A stretch of DNA of 32,106 nt from Oscillospiraceae bacterium (lineage in GTDB: Bacteria; Bacillota; Clostridia; Oscillospirales; CAG-272), in assembly GCA_015064415.1 (NCBI GenBank), contig SVSG01000027.1:1-32106 (forward strand). Reading direction: 5' to 3'. Of this stretch, positions 14,704 through 24,009 are shown piece after piece (the stretch's first letter is position 1; each line of letters starts with the position of its first letter). The notes beneath the pieces were generated by a model. That model was not told the origin of the DNA, did no database searches, and saw only the letters and a list, made by a program, of their open reading frames with translations. Both the position numbers and the translations under genes were made by a program.

Positions 14704-16884
14704 ATGATGGAACAGCTGCATAAAGAAAAAATATGGGCGTTGCGGGAAACGGTTGCGGTGTCGGATGAGGAGATCTTATCTCTTTCCGCGCAGATCGGTC
14801 TTTCTCCCGTTTGTGCGCGCCTTCTGTACCATCGCGGGTACCGTACGGCCGAGGCGGTGCGGCGTTTCCTTTCCTGCGAGGATACCGATTTTCACAGCCC
14901 CTTTTTGCTGAAGGACGTACAGCCCGCCATAGCGCGTATCCGCGCGGCCGTGGAAGCACACGAGAAGATCGTGATTTACGGCGATTACGACGTGGACGGC
15001 GTGACATCTGTGAGCATGCTGTACCTTTACCTCAAGGACAAGGGCGCTGATATCGGATATTATATTCCCAGCCGCGCGGGGGAGGGCTACGGCCTTTCCT
15101 GCACCGCGCTGGATAAGCTTGCCGCCAAGGGGGTGAGCTGTGTGATCACGGTGGACACGGGCATTACCGCCTGTGAGGAGGCGGAATACGCCCGCTCGCT
15201 TGGCATCGATATGGTCATTACCGACCACCACGAATGCCGCGCCACGTTGCCGAATGCGGCCGCCGTGGTCAACCCCCACCGCCCCGATTGCCCCTATCCC
15301 TTCAAGGAGCTGGCGGGCGTCGGTGTGGTCTTTAAGCTGATCGCCGCTTACGAGTGCACGCTGGGTGCTGAAAAGGGCGAGAAAGAGATCGAGGGCGTGC
15401 GCCGCGTGTCGGCGCGCTTTGCCGACCTTGTGGCCATCGGCACGATCGCGGACGTGATGCCCATTACCGACGAAAACCGCCTGATCGTGACGCTTGGCTT
15501 GCGTCAGATCGAGCGCACCGAGCGCGTGGGGCTTGCCGCCCTTCTGGACGAGGCATCCGCCACGCAAAGCGGAAAGCCGCAAAAGCGCCGCAAGATCACC
15601 TCCTCCTTCATCGGCTTCGGGCTTGCGCCCCGCATCAACGCGGCGGGCCGCATGAGCGAGGCATCGCTTGCCGTCGAGCTGTTGCTTGCCGAAACGCACG
15701 AGGAGGCGGCGAGAATGGCCGCCGAGCTTTGCGAGATCAATCGCATGCGCCAGGCAGAAGAAAATACCATCGCCGAGCAGGCCTATCGCCGCATCGAGGA
15801 GGAATTTGACCCCGAGACCACGCGCGTGCTGGTGCTGGAGGACGACCACTGGCGTCAGGGCATTATCGGTATCGTTTGCTCGCGTATTACCGAGCGCTAC
15901 GGCCTGCCGTCCATCCTTGTTTCCTTTGACGGCGCGACCGAGGGCTTTGACAGCCCCGACGATCTCGGCAAGGGCTCGGGGCGCAGTGTGAAGGGGATGA
16001 ATCTGGTGGAGGCCCTTACCGACAGCGAGGAGCTGCTGGTCAAATTCGGCGGGCACGAGCTTGCCGCAGGGCTTACAATCCGCCGCGATCAGCTGGACGC
16101 CTTCCGCGCGCGCATCAACAAATACGCCGCAAAATGCCTGCCCGAGGGGGGCGTTTCCACGCGCCTTGAGGCAGATCTGGAGCTCCCCGCACGATACGTG
16201 ACGTTGCCCCTTGCCGAGGAGCTTTCCCGTCTGGAGCCCTTTGGCATTGCCAACCCCGTGCCGCACTTTATCCTGCGTGACCTCACGCTGGAGCGCGTGA
16301 GTGAGCTTGGCGGCGGCAAGCACCTCAAGCTGCAGGTAAGCGCCGACGGCATCAGTCTTGTGGCCATGTTATTTTCCACACCGCGCTCGCGCTTCCCGTA
16401 CAGGGAAGGGGACCGCATCGACCTGCTGGCCACCGTGGACGTCAACGAATTCCGCGACGTGCGCACGGTACAGCTGATCGTGCAGGATTTCAAGCCCTCC
16501 GCTTGCTTTGTCGGCGAGTGCGACGCGCTTAGTGAGCGCTATGTCGCCGTCCGTGCGGGCGCGTCCTTCTCGGCCGAGGAGGATTTTGTGCCGAGTCGCG
16601 ATGATTTTGCGCGCGTTTATACCGTACTGCGCCGCGAGTTCCGTCAAGGGAGAGATCTTTTTCCCGAACGCTCGTTGCTTGCACTGATCAACGCGGGCGG
16701 CGCGGCACATATCAATTACGTAAAGCTGAAATATATTTTGGAGATCTTCCACGAGCTGCAGATCTGCGGCGTGGAGGAAGTCGAAAAGGGCATTTACCGC
16801 TTCGACGTGTATTTCAACGCCTCCAAAACCAATATCGAAAAATCCTCTATTCTCAAAAAAATGAAAAGCCAATGTAAGGGCTGA
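14704..16884 (+). CDS. recJ: Single-stranded-DNA-specific exonuclease RecJ
   Basis: 5'-3' single-strand DNA exonuclease acting in recombination and repair, cytoplasmic. The 726 residues carry the DHH-superfamily metal motifs: DYDVDG (94-99), VDTGITA (150-156) and TDHH (173-176), then the DHHA1 domain with GGHELAAGLTI near residue 448. An OB-fold-like region follows (LGGGKHLKLQVSADGISLVAMLF), with a C-terminal extension of about 150 residues as in many Firmicutes RecJ. The ATG lies immediately after the upstream stop, with AAAGGAA as its ribosome-binding site. A second ATG (14707) follows at once and could be used. Confidence 0.96.
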   Translation: MMEQLHKEKIWALRETVAVSDEEILSLSAQIGLSPVCARLLYHRGYRTAEAVRRFLSCEDTDFHSPFLLKDVQPAIARIRAAVEAHEKIVIYGDYDVDGVTSVSMLYLYLKDKGADIGYYIPSRAGEGYGLSCTALDKLAAKGVSCVITVDTGITACEEAEYARSLGIDMVITDHHECRATLPNAAAVVNPHRPDCPYPFKELAGVGVVFKLIAAYECTLGAEKGEKEIEGVRRVSARFADLVAIGTIADVMPITDENRLIVTLGLRQIERTERVGLAALLDEASATQSGKPQKRRKITSSFIGFGLAPRINAAGRMSEASLAVELLLAETHEEAARMAAELCEINRMRQAEENTIAEQAYRRIEEEFDPETTRVLVLEDDHWRQGIIGIVCSRITERYGLPSILVSFDGATEGFDSPDDLGKGSGRSVKGMNLVEALTDSEELLVKFGGHELAAGLTIRRDQLDAFRARINKYAAKCLPEGGVSTRLEADLELPARYVTLPLAEELSRLEPFGIANPVPHFILRDLTLERVSELGGGKHLKLQVSADGISLVAMLFSTPRSRFPYREGDRIDLLATVDVNEFRDVRTVQLIVQDFKPSACFVGECDALSERYVAVRAGASFSAEEDFVPSRDDFARVYTVLRREFRQGRDLFPERSLLALINAGGAAHINYVKLKYILEIFHELQICGVEEVEKGIYRFDVYFNASKTNIEKSSILKKMKSQCKG

Positions 16885-16900
16885 AAGGGGGAAGCCGATC

Positions 16901-19138
16901 ATGTCTTCGGGTGAGATCCATACGACACATACCGCCGCAGAGCGCTTATTTGAGGCGCTGGCGGCCTCGTCGAATCATTATAATTTAAAGAAGATCCGCG
17001 CGGCGTACGAATACGCCGCCGAGCTGCACGAGGGGCAGATGCGCCAGAGCGGCGAGCCCTACATCTCGCACCCGCTTGCGGTGGCGGAGATCGTGGTGTC
17101 CTTGGGGCTTGACTCGGACTCGATCTGTGCGGCGCTGTTACACGACACCGTGGAGGACTGTGCCGACAAGACCAACCTAAAGGAGCTGGAAAAGCGCTTT
17201 GGCGAGGATGTGGCTCTGATCGTGGACGGTCTTACCAAGATCGTGATCCTGCAGGTCGAGGACAAGGAGGAGGGGCACATCGAGACCCTTCGTAAGATGC
17301 TGCTTGCCATGTCGCGCGACGTGCGCGTCATTTTCATCAAGCTGTGCGACCGCTTGCATAACATGCGCACGCTGGACGCCAAATCCGAGGAAAAGCAGCG
17401 CACCACGGCGCTGGAGACGATGTACGTTTACGCGCCGCTGGCGCACCGTCTCGGTATCCAGCGCATCAAGCAGGAGCTGGAGAACCTCAGCTTGCGCTAT
17501 CTTGACCCCTACGGCTATAAGGAGGTCAAGGACGACGTGGAGGCCAAGTACGGCCGCCATACCGATTTTGTCGAGCAGATCCGTAAGGAGGTTGGCGACA
17601 AAATGCGGGAAAACAACATCAATTTCACGCTGGAGGGGCGCATCAAGTCGGTATACAGCATCTACAAGAAGATGTATACGCAAAACAAGAGCTTTGACGA
17701 GATCTACGACTTCTACGCGCTTCGTATCATCGTGGACACCGAGCTGGAGTGCTATACCGCGCTCGGCCTTGTGCACGAGATGTATAACTCGATGCCCGGC
17801 CGCTTCAAGGACTATATTTCCACCCCCAAGCCCAATTTGTACCGCTCCCTGCATACCACGGTCATCGGGCGCTACGGCATCCCCTTCGAGGTGCAGATCC
17901 GTACCCGTGAGATGCATCACGTGGCAGAGTACGGTATCGCCGCGCACTGGAAGTACAAGTCGGGTGCCGAGGGCAAGGCGGAGATGGACAAGAAGCTGGA
18001 GTGGGTCTCGCGCCTCATTGAAAGCGAGGGCGATACCCGCGACCCCGACGAGTTCATGAACGTTTTCAAGACCGACGTGTTCCAGGACGAGACCTTCGTC
18101 TTTACCCCGAAGGGGGACGTGATCACACTGCCGCAGGGCGCCACGGTCATCGACTTCGCCTACGCCATTCACTCGGCGGTGGGCAACAAAATGGTGGGCG
18201 CCAAGATCAACGGTATGATCGTGCCCATTGACCGCGTGCCGCGCAACGGCGAGATCGTGGAGATCATCACCTCGGGCTCTTGTAAGGGCCCCAGCCGCGA
18301 CTGGCTGAACATTGTCAAAACGGGCGGCGCACGCGCCAAGATCCGTCAGTGGTTCAAGAAGGAAAAGCGTGCCGATAACGTCGTGGTCGGCCGCGCCGCC
18401 ATTGAGATGGAATGCAAGAAATTCGGCCGTCCCGCTACCGAAGCGCAACGCACCGAGGTGGTCACGGCGCTTGCCGCACGCGCGGGCTTTGCCAGCGCAG
18501 AGGATCTGTATAACACCATCGGCTACGGCGGTATCACCGTTTCCAAGATCGCCACGCGCTTGCGCGAGGAGTTTGACCGCGTGGTGCGCCCCGAGGAGCG
18601 CGAGCAGGTGCAAAAGCCCCTGGAGGCCGAGGATATCCGCGTGGCGCCCACGCCCCGCCACATCAAGCACAACAGCGGTATCGTGGTGGACGGCGAGCAC
18701 GGCTGTGCCGTGAAGTTTGCCAAGTGCTGTAACCCGTTGCCGGGCGACAGCGTTATCGGCTTTATCACCAAGGGCTTCGGCATTTCCATCCACAAGGTGG
18801 ATTGCCCCAACGTGGAGGCGGGGATGAAGAAGCTGGAGGACGCCGACCGCTGGGTCGAGGCACACTGGGAGAATGACGGCAAGGGCCGCGAGGCCGACGT
18901 TTACGAGGCATTGGTGCAGATCCACGCTTACAGCAGTCTTACCATCCTTGCCGAGATCACCATGGCGCTGGCCGACATGAAGGTGCTTTTGCTGCAGATC
19001 AACACCCAGAAGAAAAACGACGGGCGCATGGTCATCAATCTGAAGATCAGCTGTAAGAACGTCGATCACTATCACTCCATCGTTTCCCGTCTCAAGGGGC
19101 TGCAGGACGTGATCGCGATCGAGAGAGGTTACTCATGA
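16901..19138 (+). CDS. rel: Bifunctional (p)ppGpp synthetase/hydrolase Rel
   Basis: Stringent-response enzyme that makes and degrades (p)ppGpp; it binds ribosomes with deacylated tRNA. The 745 residues contain the HD hydrolase domain with intact residues H57, H81, D82, E85 and D86 plus DRLHN. The synthetase domain has GRIKSVYSIYKKM and the RFKD motif near residue 300, which marks bifunctional Rel/SpoT rather than synthetase-only RelA. TGS (about 395-455), a helical/zinc-finger region with CAVKFAKCCNPLPGD (about 605), and a C-terminal ACT domain complete it. A GGGGGA site precedes the start. The stop overlaps the next gene as ATGA. Confidence 0.97.
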   Translation: MSSGEIHTTHTAAERLFEALAASSNHYNLKKIRAAYEYAAELHEGQMRQSGEPYISHPLAVAEIVVSLGLDSDSICAALLHDTVEDCADKTNLKELEKRFGEDVALIVDGLTKIVILQVEDKEEGHIETLRKMLLAMSRDVRVIFIKLCDRLHNMRTLDAKSEEKQRTTALETMYVYAPLAHRLGIQRIKQELENLSLRYLDPYGYKEVKDDVEAKYGRHTDFVEQIRKEVGDKMRENNINFTLEGRIKSVYSIYKKMYTQNKSFDEIYDFYALRIIVDTELECYTALGLVHEMYNSMPGRFKDYISTPKPNLYRSLHTTVIGRYGIPFEVQIRTREMHHVAEYGIAAHWKYKSGAEGKAEMDKKLEWVSRLIESEGDTRDPDEFMNVFKTDVFQDETFVFTPKGDVITLPQGATVIDFAYAIHSAVGNKMVGAKINGMIVPIDRVPRNGEIVEIITSGSCKGPSRDWLNIVKTGGARAKIRQWFKKEKRADNVVVGRAAIEMECKKFGRPATEAQRTEVVTALAARAGFASAEDLYNTIGYGGITVSKIATRLREEFDRVVRPEEREQVQKPLEAEDIRVAPTPRHIKHNSGIVVDGEHGCAVKFAKCCNPLPGDSVIGFITKGFGISIHKVDCPNVEAGMKKLEDADRWVEAHWENDGKGREADVYEALVQIHAYSSLTILAEITMALADMKVLLLQINTQKKNDGRMVINLKISCKNVDHYHSIVSRLKGLQDVIAIERGYS

Positions 19139-19602
19139 TCGCGGTATTGCAGCGCGCGAAGCGCGCCGCCGTACGCGTCGAGGGTGCCGTCACAGGCGAG
19201 ATCGGCAAGGGATTGCTCGTCCTTTTGGGCGTGGCAGAGGGGGATAGCGAAAAGGAGGCCGAGATGCTGGCCGCAAAGGTGCTTCGCTGTCGCATTTTTG
19301 AGGACGAAAACGGCAAAATGAACCGCAGCGTCACCGACGTTTCGGGCGGTGTGCTTGTCGTATCCAATTTCACCCTGCTTGCCAACTACCGCCGCGGCAA
19401 CCGCCCCGATTTCATGGGCGCGGCCGCACCCGCACGCGCAAACGAGCTGTATACCTATTTCACCGCGCTTGTCCGCCGTGAGGTGGACGAGGTGGGGACG
19501 GGCGTCTTTGGCGCGGAGATGGAGGTCGAGCTTGTGGGCGACGGCCCCGTCACCATCGTGATGAACACGGACGTATTAAAACAATCGAAAAAGGAGAGCT
19601 GA
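19135..19602 (+). CDS. dtd: D-aminoacyl-tRNA deacylase
   Basis: 155 residues, the normal length. DTD hydrolyses D-amino acids (and glycine from tRNA-Ala) mischarged on tRNA. The family order is clear: an N-terminal VLQRAKRAAVRVEG, GLLVLLGVAEGD, RIFEDENGKMNRSV, then the first active-site loop SNFTL (77-81) and the second GDGPVT (135-140). Both loops deviate from the usual SQFTL and NxGPVT: Gln is replaced by Asn and the first Asn by Gly, while the Gly-Pro pair that enforces chirality is kept. The start overlaps the rel stop (ATGA). rel-dtd adjacency is conserved in Firmicutes. Confidence 0.95.
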   Translation: MIAVLQRAKRAAVRVEGAVTGEIGKGLLVLLGVAEGDSEKEAEMLAAKVLRCRIFEDENGKMNRSVTDVSGGVLVVSNFTLLANYRRGNRPDFMGAAAPARANELYTYFTALVRREVDEVGTGVFGAEMEVELVGDGPVTIVMNTDVLKQSKKES

Positions 19603-19604
19603 GC

Positions 19605-21092
19605 ATGAAGCTCTATGTAACGGGTGGCGTAAACGAGTATTACGTCCAGACCCTGTGTATGATATTTTTTCCGGGCGAAAAATTCTCCGGTGAGGAGAAA
19701 GAGGGCGCGCCCGTGATGTGGATGGACGTGACCGAGGATGACAACGAGGTCATCGCCGCCGCGCGCCTTGTCTATCGCGGTAAGGAAACGCGCGCCACCA
19801 AGATCTACACTTTTGATGAGGAGAATACCAAGGACCGCACGCGCAAGATCGCCGTGGGGCACGCGGTGCTGTCCTCGGCGGGGGAAATGATGCATTACCG
19901 CCCCTCCTGGGGCATGCTGACGGGCGTGCGCCCGTCCAAGGTCGCGACTGAGCTTTTGCTCAAGGGAATGAGCAAAACACAGGTGCGCAAAAAGCTTGCC
20001 ACACAGTATCAGGTGTTCGCCAAGAAGGCGGCGCTTGCCACCGACGTGGCCCTCCGCGAGCAGAAGATCATCGGCACCCCCGACAAGCGGGATTGCAGTG
20101 TGTATATCTCGATCCCGTTCTGTCCCACAAGATGCTCCTACTGCTCCTTCGTTTCCTATACCTCCAAGCGCCTTTTGTCTCTGATCCCCGAATATCTGGT
20201 GCTTTTGTGCCGTGAGATCCGTCAGAAATTCACCACCATCAAACAGCTGGGGCTTCGCGTGCTTTCCGTGTATATCGGCGGCGGCACGCCCACCATCCTT
20301 ACGGAAGAGCAGCTGGAGACGTTGCTTTCCACCGTGGCGGAGTGCACGGACGTGTCTGCGCTTCTGGAGTACACGCTGGAGTCGGGCCGTCCCGATACCA
20401 TTACCGAGGAGAAGATGCGCCTTGCCAAAAGGTACGGTGTGACGCGCGTGTGCGTCAATCCGCAAACGCTTTGTAACGAGGTGCTGAGGGGTGTTGGCAG
20501 ATGTCACTCTGCCGAGGATTTTTACCGTTCCTATGATATTGCGCGCAACGCGGGCATAGATTGTATCAATACCGATCTTATCGTGGGACTGCCGGGCGAC
20601 ACCTTTGAGAATTTCTCCGACAGCTTTGAGCGCATTCTGGAGCTTGCACCCGAAAATATCACGGTACACACCTTCTGCGTGAAAAAATCCGCAGAGATCC
20701 TGCGCGAGGGGAAGCGCGTATATAATCTGCGTGGCGGCGATGCCGGCAAGTGCGTGGATTATTCGCAGATCCGCGCAATGGAGCAGGGGTATGCGCCGTA
20801 CTATATGTACCGTCAGAAAAACATGGTGGGCAATTTTGAAAACGTGGGCTTTGCCAAGGAAGGCAAGGAGTGCCTTTACAACATCTATATGATGGAGGAG
20901 GTACACTCAATCTTCGCCGCGGGTGCGGGTGCAGTCACCAAGCTTGTGGACTATGCCGCACTGCAAAGCGGCAAAAAATCCGTGATCGAGCGTTTGTTCA
21001 ACCCCAAGTACCCTTATGAATATCTGGAGGGGGACGGGGGAGCCAAGCAGGCCGATGAGATCGTAAAATTCTACGAAGAGCGGGGGATCTGA
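19605..21092 (+). CDS. hemZ: HemZ-type radical SAM protein (coproporphyrinogen dehydrogenase-like)
   Basis: 495 residues. An N-terminal domain of about 160 residues (with MHYRPSWGMLTGVRPSKVA) typical of HemZ is followed by a radical SAM core. The [4Fe-4S] motif CxxxCxxC is C173, C177 and C180, then IGGGTPT and DLIVGLPGDT. The HemW/HemZ C-terminal part follows. HemZ is annotated as an oxygen-independent coproporphyrinogen dehydrogenase, but its role in Clostridia lacking a full haem pathway is uncertain. The start lies 2 bases after dtd with GGAGAG upstream. Many Clostridia have a metallo-hydrolase gene between dtd and hemZ; it is absent here. Confidence 0.93.
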   Translation: MKLYVTGGVNEYYVQTLCMIFFPGEKFSGEEKEGAPVMWMDVTEDDNEVIAAARLVYRGKETRATKIYTFDEENTKDRTRKIAVGHAVLSSAGEMMHYRPSWGMLTGVRPSKVATELLLKGMSKTQVRKKLATQYQVFAKKAALATDVALREQKIIGTPDKRDCSVYISIPFCPTRCSYCSFVSYTSKRLLSLIPEYLVLLCREIRQKFTTIKQLGLRVLSVYIGGGTPTILTEEQLETLLSTVAECTDVSALLEYTLESGRPDTITEEKMRLAKRYGVTRVCVNPQTLCNEVLRGVGRCHSAEDFYRSYDIARNAGIDCINTDLIVGLPGDTFENFSDSFERILELAPENITVHTFCVKKSAEILREGKRVYNLRGGDAGKCVDYSQIRAMEQGYAPYYMYRQKNMVGNFENVGFAKEGKECLYNIYMMEEVHSIFAAGAGAVTKLVDYAALQSGKKSVIERLFNPKYPYEYLEGDGGAKQADEIVKFYEERGI

Positions 21093-21121
21093 CGCCCGCC
21101 TTCGGCAAGAGGTGATACGAT

Positions 21122-22738
21122 TTGTCGCGGGATGCCGCCACTCCTGAAAAAAAGGCATTGATGAGGGGCGTGCTGGTGCTGATACCGGCCGCCCTTTTTG
21201 CCAAGATCGTGGGGATGTTCTATAAGATCCCCTTGCTTTTCATCGTGGGTGTGGAGGGGATGGCCTATTTTCTGGCCGCCTACCACGTGTATTCGTTTTT
21301 GTTCGTGCTGTCCGCCACGGGATTGCCCACGGCGCTTTCCCTGCAGATCTCGCGCGCCGTGGCCGCAGGGCGGGGAAGGGCCGCAGGGCGCATATTTTTT
21401 GCGGCGCTGTTGCTTTTTCTTTCCCTTGGGCTTTCGGGTACGCTGCTGCTTTTCTTTTTTGCGCCGCAGATCGCCGCGCATCTTGCCATGGGGGACGCCG
21501 CGGCGGCGATCGCCGCCATCTCGCCCGCCTTATTGCTTGCCGCCTTTTCGGGGGCGGTGAAGGGCTTTTTTCAGGGGCACAACCGCATGGGCCCCACCGC
21601 GCTTGGCGAGGTGCTGGAGGCCGCGGGAAAGCTTGGCTTTGGGTTGTTGTTCGCCCTTTTGGCAAGGCGCGCGGGGTACGACACGCCGCGCGTGGCCGCC
21701 TGTGCCGTCCTTGGCATCACGGCGGGGATGGCACTGTCCGCCATGGCGCTGCTTATGGCATTGCTTTGCTTTCGTGGGGAGAGGGTGAGAGGGAAGTGCG
21801 ACCTGCCCCCTTACCGTCAGCTGTTTTCCGAGCTTGTGCGCGTGGCGCTTCCCATCACGCTGGGGGCCGCCATGATGAGCGCGGTGAGCTTGCTTGACAC
21901 CGCCCTTATTTCCGCCCGCTTGCAAACTGCGGGCTTTCCCGCAGAGATCGCCAACGCCATGTACAGCAGCTACGGCAATCTGGCCATTCCGCTGTATAAT
22001 CTGGTGCCCTCCCTGCTCGCACCCGTCACGCTTGCGCTGATGCCCTTGCTTGGCGCCGCGGTACAACAAAAAAATCGGGAAAGCGCCGGCGCCACGCTGA
22101 CAAGCGCCTTGCGCATCAGCGCGCTGTTTGCGATCCCCGCCTCGCTTGGCCTTTCCTTTTTCGCGCGCCCGCTTCTGGAGCTTGTTTTTTACGGGCAGAG
22201 CGACGCTATCGCAGTGGCCGCCCCCTTGCTTTCCGTGCTGGCGCTGTCGGTGTTGCCCGCCTCGCTTGTCACGTTGACGGGGGGCGCCCTGCAGGCCACG
22301 GGGCACACGCTGCTGCCCGTACTGGCAACGGGGGCGGGAGCCCTTGTCAAGCTGGTGGTGGAAAGCGTGCTTTTGGTGCATCCGCGCTTTTTGCTGATGG
22401 GTGCGCCCGTCAGCACGCTTTGCTGTACCCTTACGGTGCTGTTGATCGAATGGATCGCGCTTTCGCGCGTTTGCCCGTTTGCGCTCTCCCCGAAAAATCT
22501 TTTGCGCCCGCTTTTGGCTACCATGCCCGCGCTGCTGCTCGGCGGCGCGCTTTACTTCCTTTTGCGGCTTCGCGTGGGGGATAGCGTGCTTTTGATGCCC
22601 CTTGTGCTTTTTGTGGTGTGCGCCGCGTTGCTTTTCTTTGCGCTCGGCTTTCGTGCCGTGGAGAAAAACGATCTTTGCGCCCTGCCGATGGGGGAGAAGC
22701 TTTGCTTGGTTTTGGAAAAATATAAATTGATAAAATAG
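21122..22738 (+). CDS. SpoVB/MurJ-type polysaccharide flippase (TTG start)
   Basis: 538-residue integral membrane protein with about 14 hydrophobic helices, of the oligosaccharidyl-lipid flippase group within the MOP superfamily. The N-terminal ALMRGVLVLIPAALFAKIVGMFYKIPL and GFFQGHNRMGPTA are typical of SpoVB/YkvU/YtgP, which move lipid-linked precursors for spore cortex or cell wall. The start is a TTG with AGAGGTGA 7 bases upstream; the next in-frame ATG would remove the conserved N-terminus. It lies 29 bases after hemZ and 11 before mazG, and spoVB-mazG neighbourhood is standard in Clostridia, which favours a SpoVB role. Confidence 0.88.
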   Translation: MSRDAATPEKKALMRGVLVLIPAALFAKIVGMFYKIPLLFIVGVEGMAYFLAAYHVYSFLFVLSATGLPTALSLQISRAVAAGRGRAAGRIFFAALLLFLSLGLSGTLLLFFFAPQIAAHLAMGDAAAAIAAISPALLLAAFSGAVKGFFQGHNRMGPTALGEVLEAAGKLGFGLLFALLARRAGYDTPRVAACAVLGITAGMALSAMALLMALLCFRGERVRGKCDLPPYRQLFSELVRVALPITLGAAMMSAVSLLDTALISARLQTAGFPAEIANAMYSSYGNLAIPLYNLVPSLLAPVTLALMPLLGAAVQQKNRESAGATLTSALRISALFAIPASLGLSFFARPLLELVFYGQSDAIAVAAPLLSVLALSVLPASLVTLTGGALQATGHTLLPVLATGAGALVKLVVESVLLVHPRFLLMGAPVSTLCCTLTVLLIEWIALSRVCPFALSPKNLLRPLLATMPALLLGGALYFLLRLRVGDSVLLMPLVLFVVCAALLFFALGFRAVEKNDLCALPMGEKLCLVLEKYKLIK

Positions 22739-22749
22739 AGGAAAATAAA

Positions 22750-23565
22750 ATGGAACAAAAGGAAAACATCAAACAAATTCTGCAAAAGCGCGCATATAAC
22801 GCCGAGGACCTTGTCAAAATAGTAGAGATCCTGCGCGCGCCGGGCGGCTGCCCCTGGGACAGAGAGCAGACGCACGAGAGCATCCGCAACGATCTCATCG
22901 AGGAGACCTACGAGGTGATCGAGGCCATCGACAAAAAGGATCCCGCCCTTTTGCGTGAGGAGCTGGGCGACGTGCTGCTGCAGGTCGCCATGCACGCCGA
23001 AATGGAGCGCGAGGAGGGCAGATGCACTTTTGACGACATCGCCAACGACGTGTGTGTGAAGATGATCCACCGCCATCCCCACGTATTCGGTGACGTGCGG
23101 GCGGACACCTCGGCTGAGGTGCTTTCCAACTGGGAGGTCATCAAAAGCGAGGAGAAAAAGCGTGAGAGCGTGACGGATAAGCTCAATGCCATCCCGCGCC
23201 AGTTTCCCGCACTGATGCGCGCCGTGAAGGTGGGAAAAAAGGCATCCGTGATGGATTTCCCCAACGCCGAGAGCGTGGCGGATAAGGTCGCGGAGGAGCT
23301 ACAGGAAGTGCGCGAGGCGATGGCCACGGGTGACGAGACGCAGATCACCGAGGAGATCGGGGATCTTCTGTTGACGGTGGCAAGTCTTGCGCGCAAGCTG
23401 CACGTCAATGCCGAGATGGCGCTCACCGCCGCCACGGACAAGTTTATCGCCCGTTTTGCCGCCGTGGAGGCGGCTGTGCTTGCGGATGGCGCCGATTTTT
23501 CCGCCCTTTCCGACGAGGAGCTGGACGTTTATTGGCAAAAAAGCAAAAAAAATCACGTTGATTAA
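22750..23565 (+). CDS. mazG: Nucleoside triphosphate pyrophosphohydrolase MazG
   Basis: 271 residues. MazG removes pyrophosphate from (d)NTPs, including aberrant nucleotides. Two tandem MazG domains are visible. The first contains LRAPGGCPWDREQTHESIR and the metal-binding EExxE...ExxD pattern (EETYE, then EELGD). The second begins near residue 165 and repeats it (EELQE, EEIGD). Bacillus YabN carries an extra N-terminal methylase-like domain; that domain is absent here. The gene ends the long operon starting at 11646. I see no convincing terminator between it and the hup promoter, so read-through is possible. Confidence 0.95.
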   Translation: MEQKENIKQILQKRAYNAEDLVKIVEILRAPGGCPWDREQTHESIRNDLIEETYEVIEAIDKKDPALLREELGDVLLQVAMHAEMEREEGRCTFDDIANDVCVKMIHRHPHVFGDVRADTSAEVLSNWEVIKSEEKKRESVTDKLNAIPRQFPALMRAVKVGKKASVMDFPNAESVADKVAEELQEVREAMATGDETQITEEIGDLLLTVASLARKLHVNAEMALTAATDKFIARFAAVEAAVLADGADFSALSDEELDVYWQKSKKNHVD

Positions 23566-23596
23566 CAAAAATTGGGGATTTTTCTTATCAAACCTA

Positions 23597-23625
23597 TTGA
23601 TTTTTTTGCATTAATGTGGTAAAAT
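23597..23625 (+). promoter_or_regulatory. Promoter of hup
   Basis: -35 TTGATT (23597-23602), 17-base spacer, -10 TAAAAT (23620-23625). The predicted leader is about 60 bases, with AAAGGATG before the ATG. Confidence 0.75.
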
Positions 23626-23689
23626 ATACCTAACGAGGGGAAATATAACCCGTTTCCTATCGTGTAAAATAACGAAAGGATGTAATCCC

Positions 23690-23962
23690 ATGAACAAAGC
23701 AGAATTGATCCAGGCCGTTGTCGCTAAGAGCGGTCTTTCCAAGAAGGACGCTGAGGTAGCTCTTGCTGCCGTTATCGACTCCGTAACCGAGGCATTGAAG
23801 GCCGGTGAAAAGGTTGCTCTTGTTGGCTTTGGTACTTTTGCTGTGAAGGCACGCGCTGCCCGCACCGGCAAGAATCCCCAGACCGGCGAAGCAATCGAGA
23901 TCCCTGCTTCCAAGGTTCCCGCCTTCGTGGCAGGCAAGGCACTGAAGGATGCCATTCAATAA
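23690..23962 (+). CDS. hup: HU family nucleoid protein
   Basis: 90-residue basic histone-like protein that binds and bends DNA as a dimer. It has the complete HU pattern: [17 protein letters not shown], the hydrophobic core VALVGFGTF, the beta-arm [17 protein letters not shown] with the intercalating proline, and the C-terminal helix [13 protein letters not shown]. Codon use (many GCT, GTT, AAG codons) differs from the GC-ending neighbours, as expected for a highly expressed gene. It has its own promoter and a strong hairpin directly after the stop. hup sits between mazG and rqcP as in Bacillus and Clostridia. Confidence 0.97.
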   Translation: MNKAELIQAVVAKSGLSKKDAEVALAAVIDSVTEALKAGEKVALVGFGTFAVKARAARTGKNPQTGEAIEIPASKVPAFVAGKALKDAIQ

Positions 23963-23964
23963 AA

Positions 23965-23998
23965 GAACGCGGCGGGGGTAAGCCCCGCCGCTCTTTTT
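23965..23998 (+). terminator. Terminator after hup
   Basis: GCGGCGGGG (23969-23977), loop GTAAG, CCCCGCCGC (23983-23991), then a short T-tract. It ends 11 bases before the rqcP start, so partial read-through is probably needed to express the downstream genes, for which I see no separate promoter. Confidence 0.85.
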
Positions 23999-24009
23999 CG
24001 AGGTAAGCT

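Noticed and set aside
14776-16323. 515-codon minus-strand open frame opposite recJ
   Set aside because: Antisense shadow of recJ with no recognisable protein pattern.
17177-19075. 632-codon minus-strand open frame opposite rel
   Set aside because: It is a shadow of the GC-rich rel gene; no ribosome-binding site, and the plus strand encodes complete Rel domains.
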